DNA of 64,000 bases from Methylaequor sp045563055 (lineage in GTDB: Bacteria > Pseudomonadota > Alphaproteobacteria > Methylaequorales > Methylaequoraceae), in the NCBI GenBank assembly GCA_045563055.1, contig JBJKUR010000001.1, forward strand, positions 1 through 64,000, read 5' to 3'. The position numbers were made by a program, and so were the translations under genes. Shown one piece after another: positions 33,473-41,159 of the stretch. The first letter of the stretch is position 1. Each line of letters begins with the position of its first letter. Under the pieces are notes generated by a model, which saw only the letters and a program-made list of their open reading frames with translations, was not told the DNA's origin and searched no databases.

Positions 33473-34461
33473 GCCGGTATTGGTAATTTATTTTTCTTCA
33501 GAAATACTTTGTTGAATATTTTACTTTGATACTTTGTTCCATAGTCACAAAGTATAGTCACAATTTTTTTATTTGGACCAATTTGTTTTCCAAGCTTTAT
33601 TGCTCCCATGATATTGATACCTGAAGATCCTCCTAAAATAAGCCCTTCTTCTTTAATCATTTCAAATACTAATTGAAGAGCTTCTTTGTCAGAAATTTGA
33701 AAGTACTCGTCAATCTCAACATTTTCCAAATTTTTTGTAATTCGTCCTTGTCCAATTCCTTCAGTTATGGAGGAACCTTTAGATTTAAGTTCTCCGTTTT
33801 TATAGTAATTATACATTGCTGAACCCATTGGATCGGCAAGTCCAATGATAATTTTTTTATTTTTTTCTTTCAATGAGTTTGACACTCCTGATATTGTTCC
33901 TCCAGTGCCAATAGAGCAAATGAATGCGTCTATTTTACCATCTAATTGACTATAAATTTCAGGGCCGGTTGTTAAATAATGTGACTTTTTATTCGATAAA
34001 TTATCAAATTGATTTGCCCAAAGAACGCCATTAGGGTTATTAAGAGAATTTGCTAAAGTCTCTGAAAATCTAATATAATTTCCAGGATTTTTATATGGCA
34101 ATGCATCAACTAACCTCAGGTCAGCACCACATAACCTTAACATTGTTTTTTTTTCATCGCTTTGAGTTCTTGGCATTACAATAACTGATTTCATTCCTAA
34201 TGCATTTCCAGCTAAGCAAAGTCCTATCCCAGTATTTCCTGCAGTTCCTTCTACAATAGTTGCACCCTTGGTGATTTTTTTTTCTTTAAATGCATCTTTT
34301 ATTATTTGCACAGCAGGTCTATCTTTAATCGATCCACCAGGATTTAAAAATTCACACTTACCGTATATTTCACAATTAGATAATTCTGATGCTAGCTTTA
34401 ACTTTATTAATGGAGTGTTTCCAACACAATCAACAAAATTTTTTTTTAATAAACTATTCAT
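33463..34461 (-). CDS. cysK: cysteine synthase A (O-acetylserine sulfhydrylase)
   Basis: 332 residues, fold-type II PLP enzyme forming cysteine from O-acetylserine and sulfide. Motifs: VGNTPLIKL at the N-terminus, PLP lysine Lys46 in NPGGSIKDRPA, the substrate loop EGTAGNTGIGL near 67, the phosphate-binding GTGGTISGV near 186, and GGSSGINIMGA near 275. It is the first gene of the minus-strand operon that runs to 28130. The 96-base gap to the divergent propeller gene (34462-34557) must hold its promoter, but no clear -35/-10 is visible. Confidence 0.93.
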   Translation of the reverse strand: MNSLLKKNFVDCVGNTPLIKLKLASELSNCEIYGKCEFLNPGGSIKDRPAVQIIKDAFKEKKITKGATIVEGTAGNTGIGLCLAGNALGMKSVIVMPRTQSDEKKTMLRLCGADLRLVDALPYKNPGNYIRFSETLANSLNNPNGVLWANQFDNLSNKKSHYLTTGPEIYSQLDGKIDAFICSIGTGGTISGVSNSLKEKNKKIIIGLADPMGSAMYNYYKNGELKSKGSSITEGIGQGRITKNLENVEIDEYFQISDKEALQLVFEMIKEEGLILGGSSGINIMGAIKLGKQIGPNKKIVTILCDYGTKYQSKIFNKVFLKKNKLPIPAWL

Positions 34462-34557
34462 GTAAAACTAAAAACAATTTTTTCTGAGATTGTAAACTTT
34501 TTTTTGCATAATCATATACAAAAAGTTAACAATCGTTTAATTTAACTTCAGCATATA

Positions 34558-35418
34558 ATGGTTGATAATTATTTAAAGTTTGTTTTAGGATTGATTTTAC
34601 TTTGGTCCGCTGATTCATTTTCATTTGAAATCAAATGGATAGTAGATGGTCTTAATGAACCAGAATCCGCTATTTATCATAAACAAAGCGATGCCATTTT
34701 TATATCAAATATAAATGGCGACCCATTAAAACTTGATCAAAATGGTTATATCTCAAAAATAAGTGTTAATGGTCAAATACTGGAAAAGAAATGGATGAAA
34801 GGCTTTGATGCACCAAAGGGTTTAACAGTATTCCAAAATTTTCTTTTTGTTTCAGATGTTAATAAAATTTGGAAAATCGATATTAATACAAAAAAAAAGA
34901 AATATTTTAGGATCAACAATGCTGGTTTCTTGAATGATCTTGCAGTAACTAAAGATGGAGTGGTTTTTGCCTCAGACATGTTTAAAAATATAATATATAA
35001 ACTCGAAGATGATAAACTTAATATTTGGAAGAAAAGCAAGCTTCTAAATTCACCAAACGGACTTCTAATTGAAGGAAATTATATCGTTGTTGCAACTTGG
35101 GGAGAGATAAGCACTGGATTTTCAACAAATGTAAGAGGTAAATTGATAAAAATTAATCTCAAAACTAGACAAATTAAAAAGTTTTTTAGTACTCGTCCAA
35201 TTGGAAATCTTGACGGAATAGTCTTTAATAAAAATAATGGTTACTTAGTTACAGATTGGATTCAAGGAAAGTTATTAAGTATCAATAGAAAAGGAATTGT
35301 CGTTAAAACTAAAAGAATAAACGAAGGAGCTGCTGACTTAGAAGTTGTGATGCATAAAAACCTTGTTCTCATTCCAATGATGAAAAATAATAATTTGACA
35401 GCCTTCGAATTCAATTAA
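34558..35418 (+). CDS. exported SMP-30/gluconolactonase-like beta-propeller
   Basis: 286 residues with a signal peptide (residues 1-23) and repeated propeller blades: GLNEPESAIYHKQSDAIFISN near 31, KGLTVFQNFLFVSD near 82, FLNDLAVTKDGVVFASD near 122, and SPNGLLIEGNYIVVATW near 162. These resemble the SMP-30/gluconolactonase/LRE-like fold; metal-ligand residues cannot be confirmed. It is immediately followed (no spacer) by an ABC exporter ATPase, so it may be a periplasmic partner of that transporter. Substrate unknown. Confidence 0.75.
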   Translation: MVDNYLKFVLGLILLWSADSFSFEIKWIVDGLNEPESAIYHKQSDAIFISNINGDPLKLDQNGYISKISVNGQILEKKWMKGFDAPKGLTVFQNFLFVSDVNKIWKIDINTKKKKYFRINNAGFLNDLAVTKDGVVFASDMFKNIIYKLEDDKLNIWKKSKLLNSPNGLLIEGNYIVVATWGEISTGFSTNVRGKLIKINLKTRQIKKFFSTRPIGNLDGIVFNKNNGYLVTDWIQGKLLSINRKGIVVKTKRINEGAADLEVVMHKNLVLIPMMKNNNLTAFEFN

Positions 35419-36138
35419 GTGAAAAATTCATCAATTAAAACTGTAAACTTAGCTAAAAGTTACGGAAAATATGATGTTTTAAAGAATATTTCTGTTGAAT
35501 TGCCGTCTAATGGGATCTTTGGTATTCTTGGAAAAAATGGTGCTGGTAAAACAACCTTTTTAGCATCATTAATGGGATTAATTACGCCTTCAGAGGGTGA
35601 GATCTACATCTTTGGAAAATCATTTCAAAAGAATAAATATGAAATTTTGAAAAATATTAACTTTCAGAGTCCTTATGTAGAACTACCAAAGAAAATGACT
35701 GTCATTCAAAACTTAATTTTTTATGCTAGATTATACGATGTAAAAAATTTTAGATCAAAAATATCTGTTTTATCATCTGATTTAGAAATTAATGATTTGT
35801 TGGAGAAGAATTATGGGATGCTTTCATCTGGTCAAAAAACTAGAGTTAATCTTTGTAAAGCTCTGCTGAATAATCCAAAACTTTTATTGTTAGATGAACC
35901 AACTGCCTCACTAGATATCTCTACATCTGAATTTATAAGAGACTACATATTAAATTATCAAAAAAAATTTAAAGCAACAATCATCATAACTTCCCATAAT
36001 TTAGTTGAAATTGAAAAAATGTGTTCGCAAATTATTATATTAGAAAAAGGAAAAATATTTTACTGTGGGTATATAAAACAATTGATGAAAGATAAAAATT
36101 ATAATTCTCTTAAGGATCTATTTATTAATAATGGTTAA
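35419..36138 (+). CDS. ABC transporter ATP-binding protein
   Basis: 239 residues. Walker A GKNGAGKTT near residue 39, signature LSSGQKTRV near 134, Walker B LLLLDEPTASLD near 153, and the switch His in ITSHNL near 190. It energises the ABC-2 type permease encoded next (8-base overlap). The start is GTG immediately after the TAA of the propeller gene. This family exports drugs, polysaccharides or other hydrophobic compounds; nothing in the locus fixes the cargo. Confidence 0.93.
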   Translation: MKNSSIKTVNLAKSYGKYDVLKNISVELPSNGIFGILGKNGAGKTTFLASLMGLITPSEGEIYIFGKSFQKNKYEILKNINFQSPYVELPKKMTVIQNLIFYARLYDVKNFRSKISVLSSDLEINDLLEKNYGMLSSGQKTRVNLCKALLNNPKLLLLDEPTASLDISTSEFIRDYILNYQKKFKATIIITSHNLVEIEKMCSQIIILEKGKIFYCGYIKQLMKDKNYNSLKDLFINNG

Positions 36139-36880
36139 TAGAATTCTAGCACTTCTTATTAGATATCAAAATATTGCATTTGGCTCCTTTCCTCGACTAT
36201 TAAGTATTTTTTACTGGCCAACTGTACAAATATTATTTTGGGGATACTTTACAAATTTTTTTATGACTAACGATAATTTTGGAGCTTGGAGTGCACTAAA
36301 CATTATTTTATCTGCGGTTGTTTTATGGGATGTTCTCTTCAGGGGGCAACTTGGTTTGACAATGTCTTTCTTTGAAGAACTTTGGTCGAGAAATCTTCCT
36401 AATCTATTTATAACACCATTAAAAGATCTAGAAATTGTATTTGGATTAATTATGGTAAGTTTGATAAGAACTATAATAGGTATAACTCCAGCAGTTTTTT
36501 TTGCGAATTTCTTTTTCGAATTTCACTTATTTAAACTTGGTTTTTTTCTTATATTTCTTTTTTTTAATTTAATTATTGCAGGATGGTCTGTTGGTTTTGT
36601 TGTTTCTGGACTGGTTTTGAGATACGGACATGCTTTTGAAGAATTGGCTTGGGCCTTAATTTTTATAATCCTTCCTTTTTCTTGTGTTTATTATCCATTA
36701 GAATCTCTTCCAGTGAGTGTTCAAGGAATTGCGCAGATCTTGCCAACCGTTCATATATTTGAATCTATGAGATCTATTCTAATCGATGGGTATGTGAATA
36801 TTAACAAAATTATTCTAGTGTTAATTTTAAATGCTATTTTTATTTTATTTAGTATTATAATTTTTTTTAAAAATGATTAA
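36131..36880 (+). CDS. ABC-2 type transporter permease
   Basis: 249 residues with six hydrophobic segments (about 20-38, 58-75, 105-128, 135-160, 170-190, 225-246). The ABC-2 domain is seen in LRYGHAFEELAWALIFIILPFSCVYYPLESLP near residues 163-195, where the conserved P-x-S-C/G-V-xYP-x-x-x-LP pattern lies. It forms the exporter with the upstream ATPase (8-base overlap). It ends 44 bases from the convergent glycosyltransferase gene. Confidence 0.9.
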   Translation: MVNRILALLIRYQNIAFGSFPRLLSIFYWPTVQILFWGYFTNFFMTNDNFGAWSALNIILSAVVLWDVLFRGQLGLTMSFFEELWSRNLPNLFITPLKDLEIVFGLIMVSLIRTIIGITPAVFFANFFFEFHLFKLGFFLIFLFFNLIIAGWSVGFVVSGLVLRYGHAFEELAWALIFIILPFSCVYYPLESLPVSVQGIAQILPTVHIFESMRSILIDGYVNINKIILVLILNAIFILFSIIIFFKND

Positions 36881-36924
36881 GGTTGCAAGAGATAAGGGCT
36901 TATTATTTAATCAAGGTGAGTAAT

Positions 36925-37851
36925 TTAATAAACTTTATATCTTATATCGTCTGTCTGAGAGTGCTTGTAAAAAAACAAACAAGACTCTTTTATAAGATTT
37001 AGATAATCACTTCTGCCAAGATAAAGATTTAATTTAAAATAGTTCATCTTATTTATTTTTGAGCCGCCAGCCTCCCTTCTAAACCACTTTTCAGTTCTTC
37101 CTAGTGACTTTATACACGCAAGTCTATTAATTTCTTTATTGATATTATGGTTTTTTTTAAAAAAATAATACAATGCAGCATTGTAATCATGTATTAGTTG
37201 AGTTTTTTTCCCAACCATTATTCTTTTTTTATCATTCTTAGGTCCATAAGAAGTAACATTATCAATAAAACTAAAATTTCCAAGTCTTGACAGACCCAAA
37301 ACAAGAGAAAAATCTTCAATAAAAATATTCTTCTCACACCCACCTGATATTTTTAAAGCTTTATTGCAATATAAATTTGGAGTTGTGCCTGAAAAAGAGG
37401 ATTTAATTGTTTCTATTAATGGGTCTTTTAAAACTTTATAGTCCTTAATTTTATTATTTTTGTGTATTATGTTTAAAAAGTTATCTAATAACTTATACCT
37501 ACTAAAAGCAGCTACAGTTTTAGTTTTTATTATTAGTTTCAATAGTAAATCTGTACAATTAGGCGACATTATATCATCTCCTCCAACCAGTTTAACAAAA
37601 TCACCTGTGGCTCTGAAGATTCCTTTTTGTGTTGCTATTGCAGGACCTTTATTTTCTTGATGAAGAATAGTGGTATTTCTCCATTTTGAAGTTTCCTTCT
37701 TTAAAATTTCAAAAGATCCGTCTGTAGAACCGTCGTCTATAAAGATGAATTCTTTTTCAAATTCACCAGTTTGATTCTTTATAGAATCTAAGACCAAAGA
37801 AAGATAAATATTTTTATTGAAAATTGGACATACAAAACTTACCTTGGTCAT
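36925..37851 (-). CDS. GT2-family glycosyltransferase
   Basis: 308 residues. GT-A fold: SFVCPIFNKNIYLSLVLDSI at residues 4-23, FIFIDDGSTDGS near 35, ENKGPAIATQKGI near 63, and the metal-binding VGGDDIMSP near 88. There are no membrane helices. It probably adds a sugar to a cell-surface glycan. It follows the epimerase gene by 1 base on the same strand, so the epimerase may supply its nucleotide-sugar donor. Confidence 0.88.
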   Translation of the reverse strand: MTKVSFVCPIFNKNIYLSLVLDSIKNQTGEFEKEFIFIDDGSTDGSFEILKKETSKWRNTTILHQENKGPAIATQKGIFRATGDFVKLVGGDDIMSPNCTDLLLKLIIKTKTVAAFSRYKLLDNFLNIIHKNNKIKDYKVLKDPLIETIKSSFSGTTPNLYCNKALKISGGCEKNIFIEDFSLVLGLSRLGNFSFIDNVTSYGPKNDKKRIMVGKKTQLIHDYNAALYYFFKKNHNINKEINRLACIKSLGRTEKWFRREAGGSKINKMNYFKLNLYLGRSDYLNLIKESCLFFYKHSQTDDIRYKVY

Positions 37852-37852
37852 C

Positions 37853-38854
37853 CTAAAAAAGTTTTTCTTTCCATGTTTTTGGTGTCCGAGAGTTTAGAAT
37901 TTCTAGGTCAAGATGATATCTAAATTTTTTAACTCCTTTTTTTTTTATAAAATCTATCATTTTCTTTAGGCCTTCATCAAGATTTGTTTGAGTTTTATAG
38001 TTTAGCAATTCTCTTGCCTTGTCTGCACTACACGTTGCTTCTTTTACTTCCTGAGGCCTACCTTCAACATATTTAGGGTTCAAATTGAATTTTAGTTGAT
38101 TGGCAATTTTTTCTGCTAAAATATTAATTGAGATAAATTCTTCATCTGGACCGATATTAATTATTTCACTTTTTACGTCTTTATTTGTTGCCATTTCTTT
38201 TAAACAAAATAAGTCGTCGTCAATATATGAGAAACATCTCTTTTGTTCTCCATTACCATAAATATAAGGCTGTCTATTTTGAAGCATAAGATTGATCATA
38301 ATAGAAGCAACATTTCTATATGGATCATCGTATTTCTGTCTAGGACCAATTATATTATGTGGAACAGCTATCACATATTCGACACCGTGAACCTCACAAA
38401 GATTTTTTAGTATATCCTCCGCCGCAACTTTAGCGATACCATATGGGTCTTGCGGTTGAGGTTTGTAATGTTCTTTAAAGGGAACTTGATTAGTTCCGTA
38501 TCTAGCCATTGAAGAGCAATAAACAATCCTTTTTACTTTGTTTTCTATTGCTGCACTAAAAAGTGAAACTGAACCAGTAACTATATTCTGAGTAATAAGA
38601 TGAGGAGAAAACACAGATAAACCCTCGTATGCAGTTGCAGCCGTGTGATAAACTAAATCACATCCTTTTGTAATTTTGAGCATAGAGTTTCTAAAACAGC
38701 AGTCATATTGATAAAACTCTGCCTCTACTGGAACATTATCCAACTCCCCGCCAATTAGACTGTCACATCCAACGACTTTATGACCTTCTTTAATAAAAGC
38801 ATCTGCTAGGTGACTACCTAAAAAGCCTGCAATTCCACTTATAAATATTTTCAT
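37853..38854 (-). CDS. NAD-dependent nucleotide-sugar epimerase/dehydratase
   Basis: 333-residue extended short-chain dehydrogenase. NAD-binding GIAGFLGSHLADAF at residues 6-19, the catalytic Ser in YCSSMARYG near 108, the Tyr-x3-Lys pair in DPYGIAKVAAED near 133, and GPRQKYDDPYRNVAS near 165. It acts on a UDP- or GDP-sugar (UDP-glucose 4-epimerase-like or a uronate epimerase); the exact reaction is not resolvable. Paired with the next glycosyltransferase for surface polysaccharide synthesis. Confidence 0.87.
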   Translation of the reverse strand: MKIFISGIAGFLGSHLADAFIKEGHKVVGCDSLIGGELDNVPVEAEFYQYDCCFRNSMLKITKGCDLVYHTAATAYEGLSVFSPHLITQNIVTGSVSLFSAAIENKVKRIVYCSSMARYGTNQVPFKEHYKPQPQDPYGIAKVAAEDILKNLCEVHGVEYVIAVPHNIIGPRQKYDDPYRNVASIMINLMLQNRQPYIYGNGEQKRCFSYIDDDLFCLKEMATNKDVKSEIINIGPDEEFISINILAEKIANQLKFNLNPKYVEGRPQEVKEATCSADKARELLNYKTQTNLDEGLKKMIDFIKKKGVKKFRYHLDLEILNSRTPKTWKEKLF

Positions 38855-38861
38855 AATAATT

Positions 38862-38937
38862 TGGCTCCGGCGACAGGACTCGAACCTGTGACCCAGCGAT
38901 TAACAGTCGCTTGCTCTACCAACTGAGCTACGCCGGA
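38862..38937 (-). tRNA. tRNA-Asn (GUU)
   Basis: 76 bases including an encoded CCA. The 7-bp acceptor stem (TCCGGCG/CGCCGGA), D loop, anticodon loop CTGTTAA giving GUU, and TTCGAGT T-loop are all visible on the minus strand. Located 7 bases upstream of the epimerase start. Confidence 0.97.
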
Positions 38938-38990
38938 AATATGCATATAATAGTAAAATTTTTATAATTGTAAAACATTTATAAATATCT

Positions 38991-39064
38991 TGGAGGTGCG
39001 GACCGGATTCGAACCGGTGTACTCGGCTTTGCAGGCCGGTGCGTAGCCTCTCCGCCACCGCACC
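38991..39064 (-). tRNA. tRNA-Cys (GCA)
   Basis: 74 bases including an encoded CCA. Acceptor stem GGTGCGG/CCGCACC with discriminator U, anticodon loop CTGCAAA giving GCA, and T-loop TTCGAAT. Lies 53 bases upstream of tRNA-Asn on the same strand, so both are probably one transcript. The rest of the 38855-39133 stretch has no other recognisable element. Confidence 0.97.
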
Positions 39065-39133
39065 ATAAAATTCTTAAATATTGTAATAAATGTAATTACT
39101 TATATATTAAAGTCTAAACTTATACCATCAATT

Positions 39134-39808
39134 ATGAATAATAGTTTTTTTGAAATTGCAAGAATGAATATGGTAAATAATCAAATTTTACCAAATGGAG
39201 TAAAAAACTCTGACTTAATTAATTCATTTGATAAAACAAAAAAAGAACTTTTTGTACCTGAGTCAGAGCAAGATATTGTTTATAGTGATTGTGATATTTT
39301 GATAAGTCCTAAACGATACCTTATTAGATCTTTTGTTCTAGCTAGAATGTTAGATCATTGTGGTTTTTCAAAAGATGATTCTGTTTTAGTTGTTGGTTGT
39401 GTCACCGGATACTCAATGGCCATAATTTCAGGTTTAGTGAGTTATGTATTTGGCGTTGAAAATAACAAGGATTTTGTTGAAAAAGCAAATAGTAATTTAT
39501 CTGGAATGGGATTTTTAAATTGTTCAGTTTTTTATAAAACTAATTTGATTTCTGGAAATAATAAAAACTCACCATACGACAAAATTTTTATTGAAGGTTC
39601 AGTTCAAAAAATTCCTGTCAATCTTATCAAACAATTAAAAGACAATGGAGAAATCTTTACTGTCCTTAAAGAGGATGATCATATAGGACAGTTTGTAAGA
39701 GGACAAAAGATCGACTCTATAATATCTTTCACAAAATTATTTGATACAAATTTGTTTGAATTGGAAGATTTCATAAGCCAGGATGATGTTTATGAAAATG
39801 AATTTTAA
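39134..39808 (+). CDS. protein-L-isoaspartate methyltransferase-like protein (tolC-linked)
   Basis: 224 residues of the PCMT family, the form encoded before tolC and valS in alphaproteobacteria. The N-terminal ARMNMVNNQILPNGVKNSDLI and FVPESEQDIVYSD match. Motif I reads VLVVGCVTGYS, so the acidic residue before the glycine loop and one glycine of the canonical GTGSG are replaced. Together with a true pcm at 55383, this suggests a member with altered or no methyltransferase activity. tolC overlaps its 3' end. Confidence 0.8.
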   Translation: MNNSFFEIARMNMVNNQILPNGVKNSDLINSFDKTKKELFVPESEQDIVYSDCDILISPKRYLIRSFVLARMLDHCGFSKDDSVLVVGCVTGYSMAIISGLVSYVFGVENNKDFVEKANSNLSGMGFLNCSVFYKTNLISGNNKNSPYDKIFIEGSVQKIPVNLIKQLKDNGEIFTVLKEDDHIGQFVRGQKIDSIISFTKLFDTNLFELEDFISQDDVYENEF

Positions 39809-41156
39809 GTTTTATATATTCAAGTTAATTATCCTCGTTCCAATCTCGCTATTTGGGAAGATTAATTTAAATGATGATTTTAAAAGTTCACTTGAATCAC
39901 TCTATCAATACAACCCAAAATTGAAGTACGAGAGGAATATTTTAGAATCCAAAGATGAAATGATGCCTCAAGCTTTATCTGAATTTAGACCTCAAATCAG
40001 AGGTTATTTTGAAAAGGGTAAAGTGCATACTAATTCTCATGGATTTAACATTATCAATGATGGGATTAGAACAGAGTCGAGCACAGGTATTACTGTGGTT
40101 CAAGACATTTTTGATGGAGGAAGTAGTCTAAGTAATATAAGCGTTGCTAAAAATTCAATTATTTCTCAACGTTACATTTTAAAAAGCGTAGAACAGCAAA
40201 TATTTTTAAATGCAATTAAAATTTACGCGGATTTTGCTACTGAGAAATCAAACTTTGATCTAAAAAAAAAAAATGTCGAAGTTCTAGAAGGAAGGCTGAA
40301 TTTAACAAAAGAGCAATTTGACATTGGAGAAGTTACGTTGACTGATGTTTCAATTGCTGAAGCAAGGTTATCCTTAGCTGAGTCTGACTTTATTGAATCT
40401 GAAAAAAATCTTGAGTCAATTGCAGCAAACTTTTTTTTTGTGTTTGGAATGAAACCAATGAATCCTTCAATAAACCTTGAGGATTTAAATATTACTCAGG
40501 ATATTGAAAAAATGAAATCAATAACTTTGAAAAATAACCCTAACATTAATGATTTGTTGTTTCGAGTAAAATCTCAAGAGGATAAGATTAAGACTTTGAA
40601 AAGGAAAAAATTGCCAAAAGTTAGATTGGAAGCAGATGCATCTATAAATGAAGGTTATTTTAGAACTGATAGTAAAAGAGAAGTTTTATCTGCTTTTGCA
40701 AAGATTGATATACCCTTATATCAATCTGGAGCAGCATCTTCTAAAATTAGAGAATCAAAAAGTGAATTATTTGCTCTCAAACAGTTACTAAAACAAGAAA
40801 AAGAAGAGCAATTATTTAATTTAGTTTCATCTAAATCATCTTATGACCACTCTCAATCAAAGATTCTGGCTTATAATAAGCAGATTGAATCAAATAAAAT
40901 TTATCTCGAGGGTCTTAGACAAGAGATGCAACTTGGTGAAAGAACAATGTTAGACTTGTTGGATGGTGAACAGGAATTGCTTCAATCAGAGCTCGATAAA
41001 ATTAGATCACAAAGAGACTTGTTTAATTCTTACTTTGAAATTCTTTTTTTTACTGGAAAGCTAAGTGCTAGAGACTTAAACTTGAATGTTGAGTATTACG
41101 ATGAGGAAGAAAATTTAAACAGAGTTAAGTATAAGTGGCTTGATATTATCGAATAG
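39792..41156 (+). CDS. tolC: TolC-like outer-membrane efflux channel
   Basis: About 454 residues from ATG 39792 (MKMNFKFYIFKLIILVPISLFG signal); upstream ATGs at 39783 and 39786 are possible. Two repeats of the outer-membrane efflux domain are present, with long alpha-helical barrels (about residues 120-220 and 325-425) and short beta-barrel strands. The late MLDLLDGEQELLQSELD block is typical of TolC. It forms the exit duct for RND pumps and type I secretion; the RND pump at 11997-15017 lacks its own channel gene and may use it. Overlaps the pcm-like gene; valS follows after 3 bases. Confidence 0.9.
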   Translation: MKMNFKFYIFKLIILVPISLFGKINLNDDFKSSLESLYQYNPKLKYERNILESKDEMMPQALSEFRPQIRGYFEKGKVHTNSHGFNIINDGIRTESSTGITVVQDIFDGGSSLSNISVAKNSIISQRYILKSVEQQIFLNAIKIYADFATEKSNFDLKKKNVEVLEGRLNLTKEQFDIGEVTLTDVSIAEARLSLAESDFIESEKNLESIAANFFFVFGMKPMNPSINLEDLNITQDIEKMKSITLKNNPNINDLLFRVKSQEDKIKTLKRKKLPKVRLEADASINEGYFRTDSKREVLSAFAKIDIPLYQSGAASSKIRESKSELFALKQLLKQEKEEQLFNLVSSKSSYDHSQSKILAYNKQIESNKIYLEGLRQEMQLGERTMLDLLDGEQELLQSELDKIRSQRDLFNSYFEILFFTGKLSARDLNLNVEYYDEEENLNRVKYKWLDIIE

Positions 41157-41159
41157 AAA

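Noticed and set aside
36881..36924. Bidirectional terminator between the ABC permease and glycosyltransferase genes
   Set aside because: Only a weak AT-only 6-bp inverted repeat (GATTAA/TTAATC) with a long loop; not convincing.
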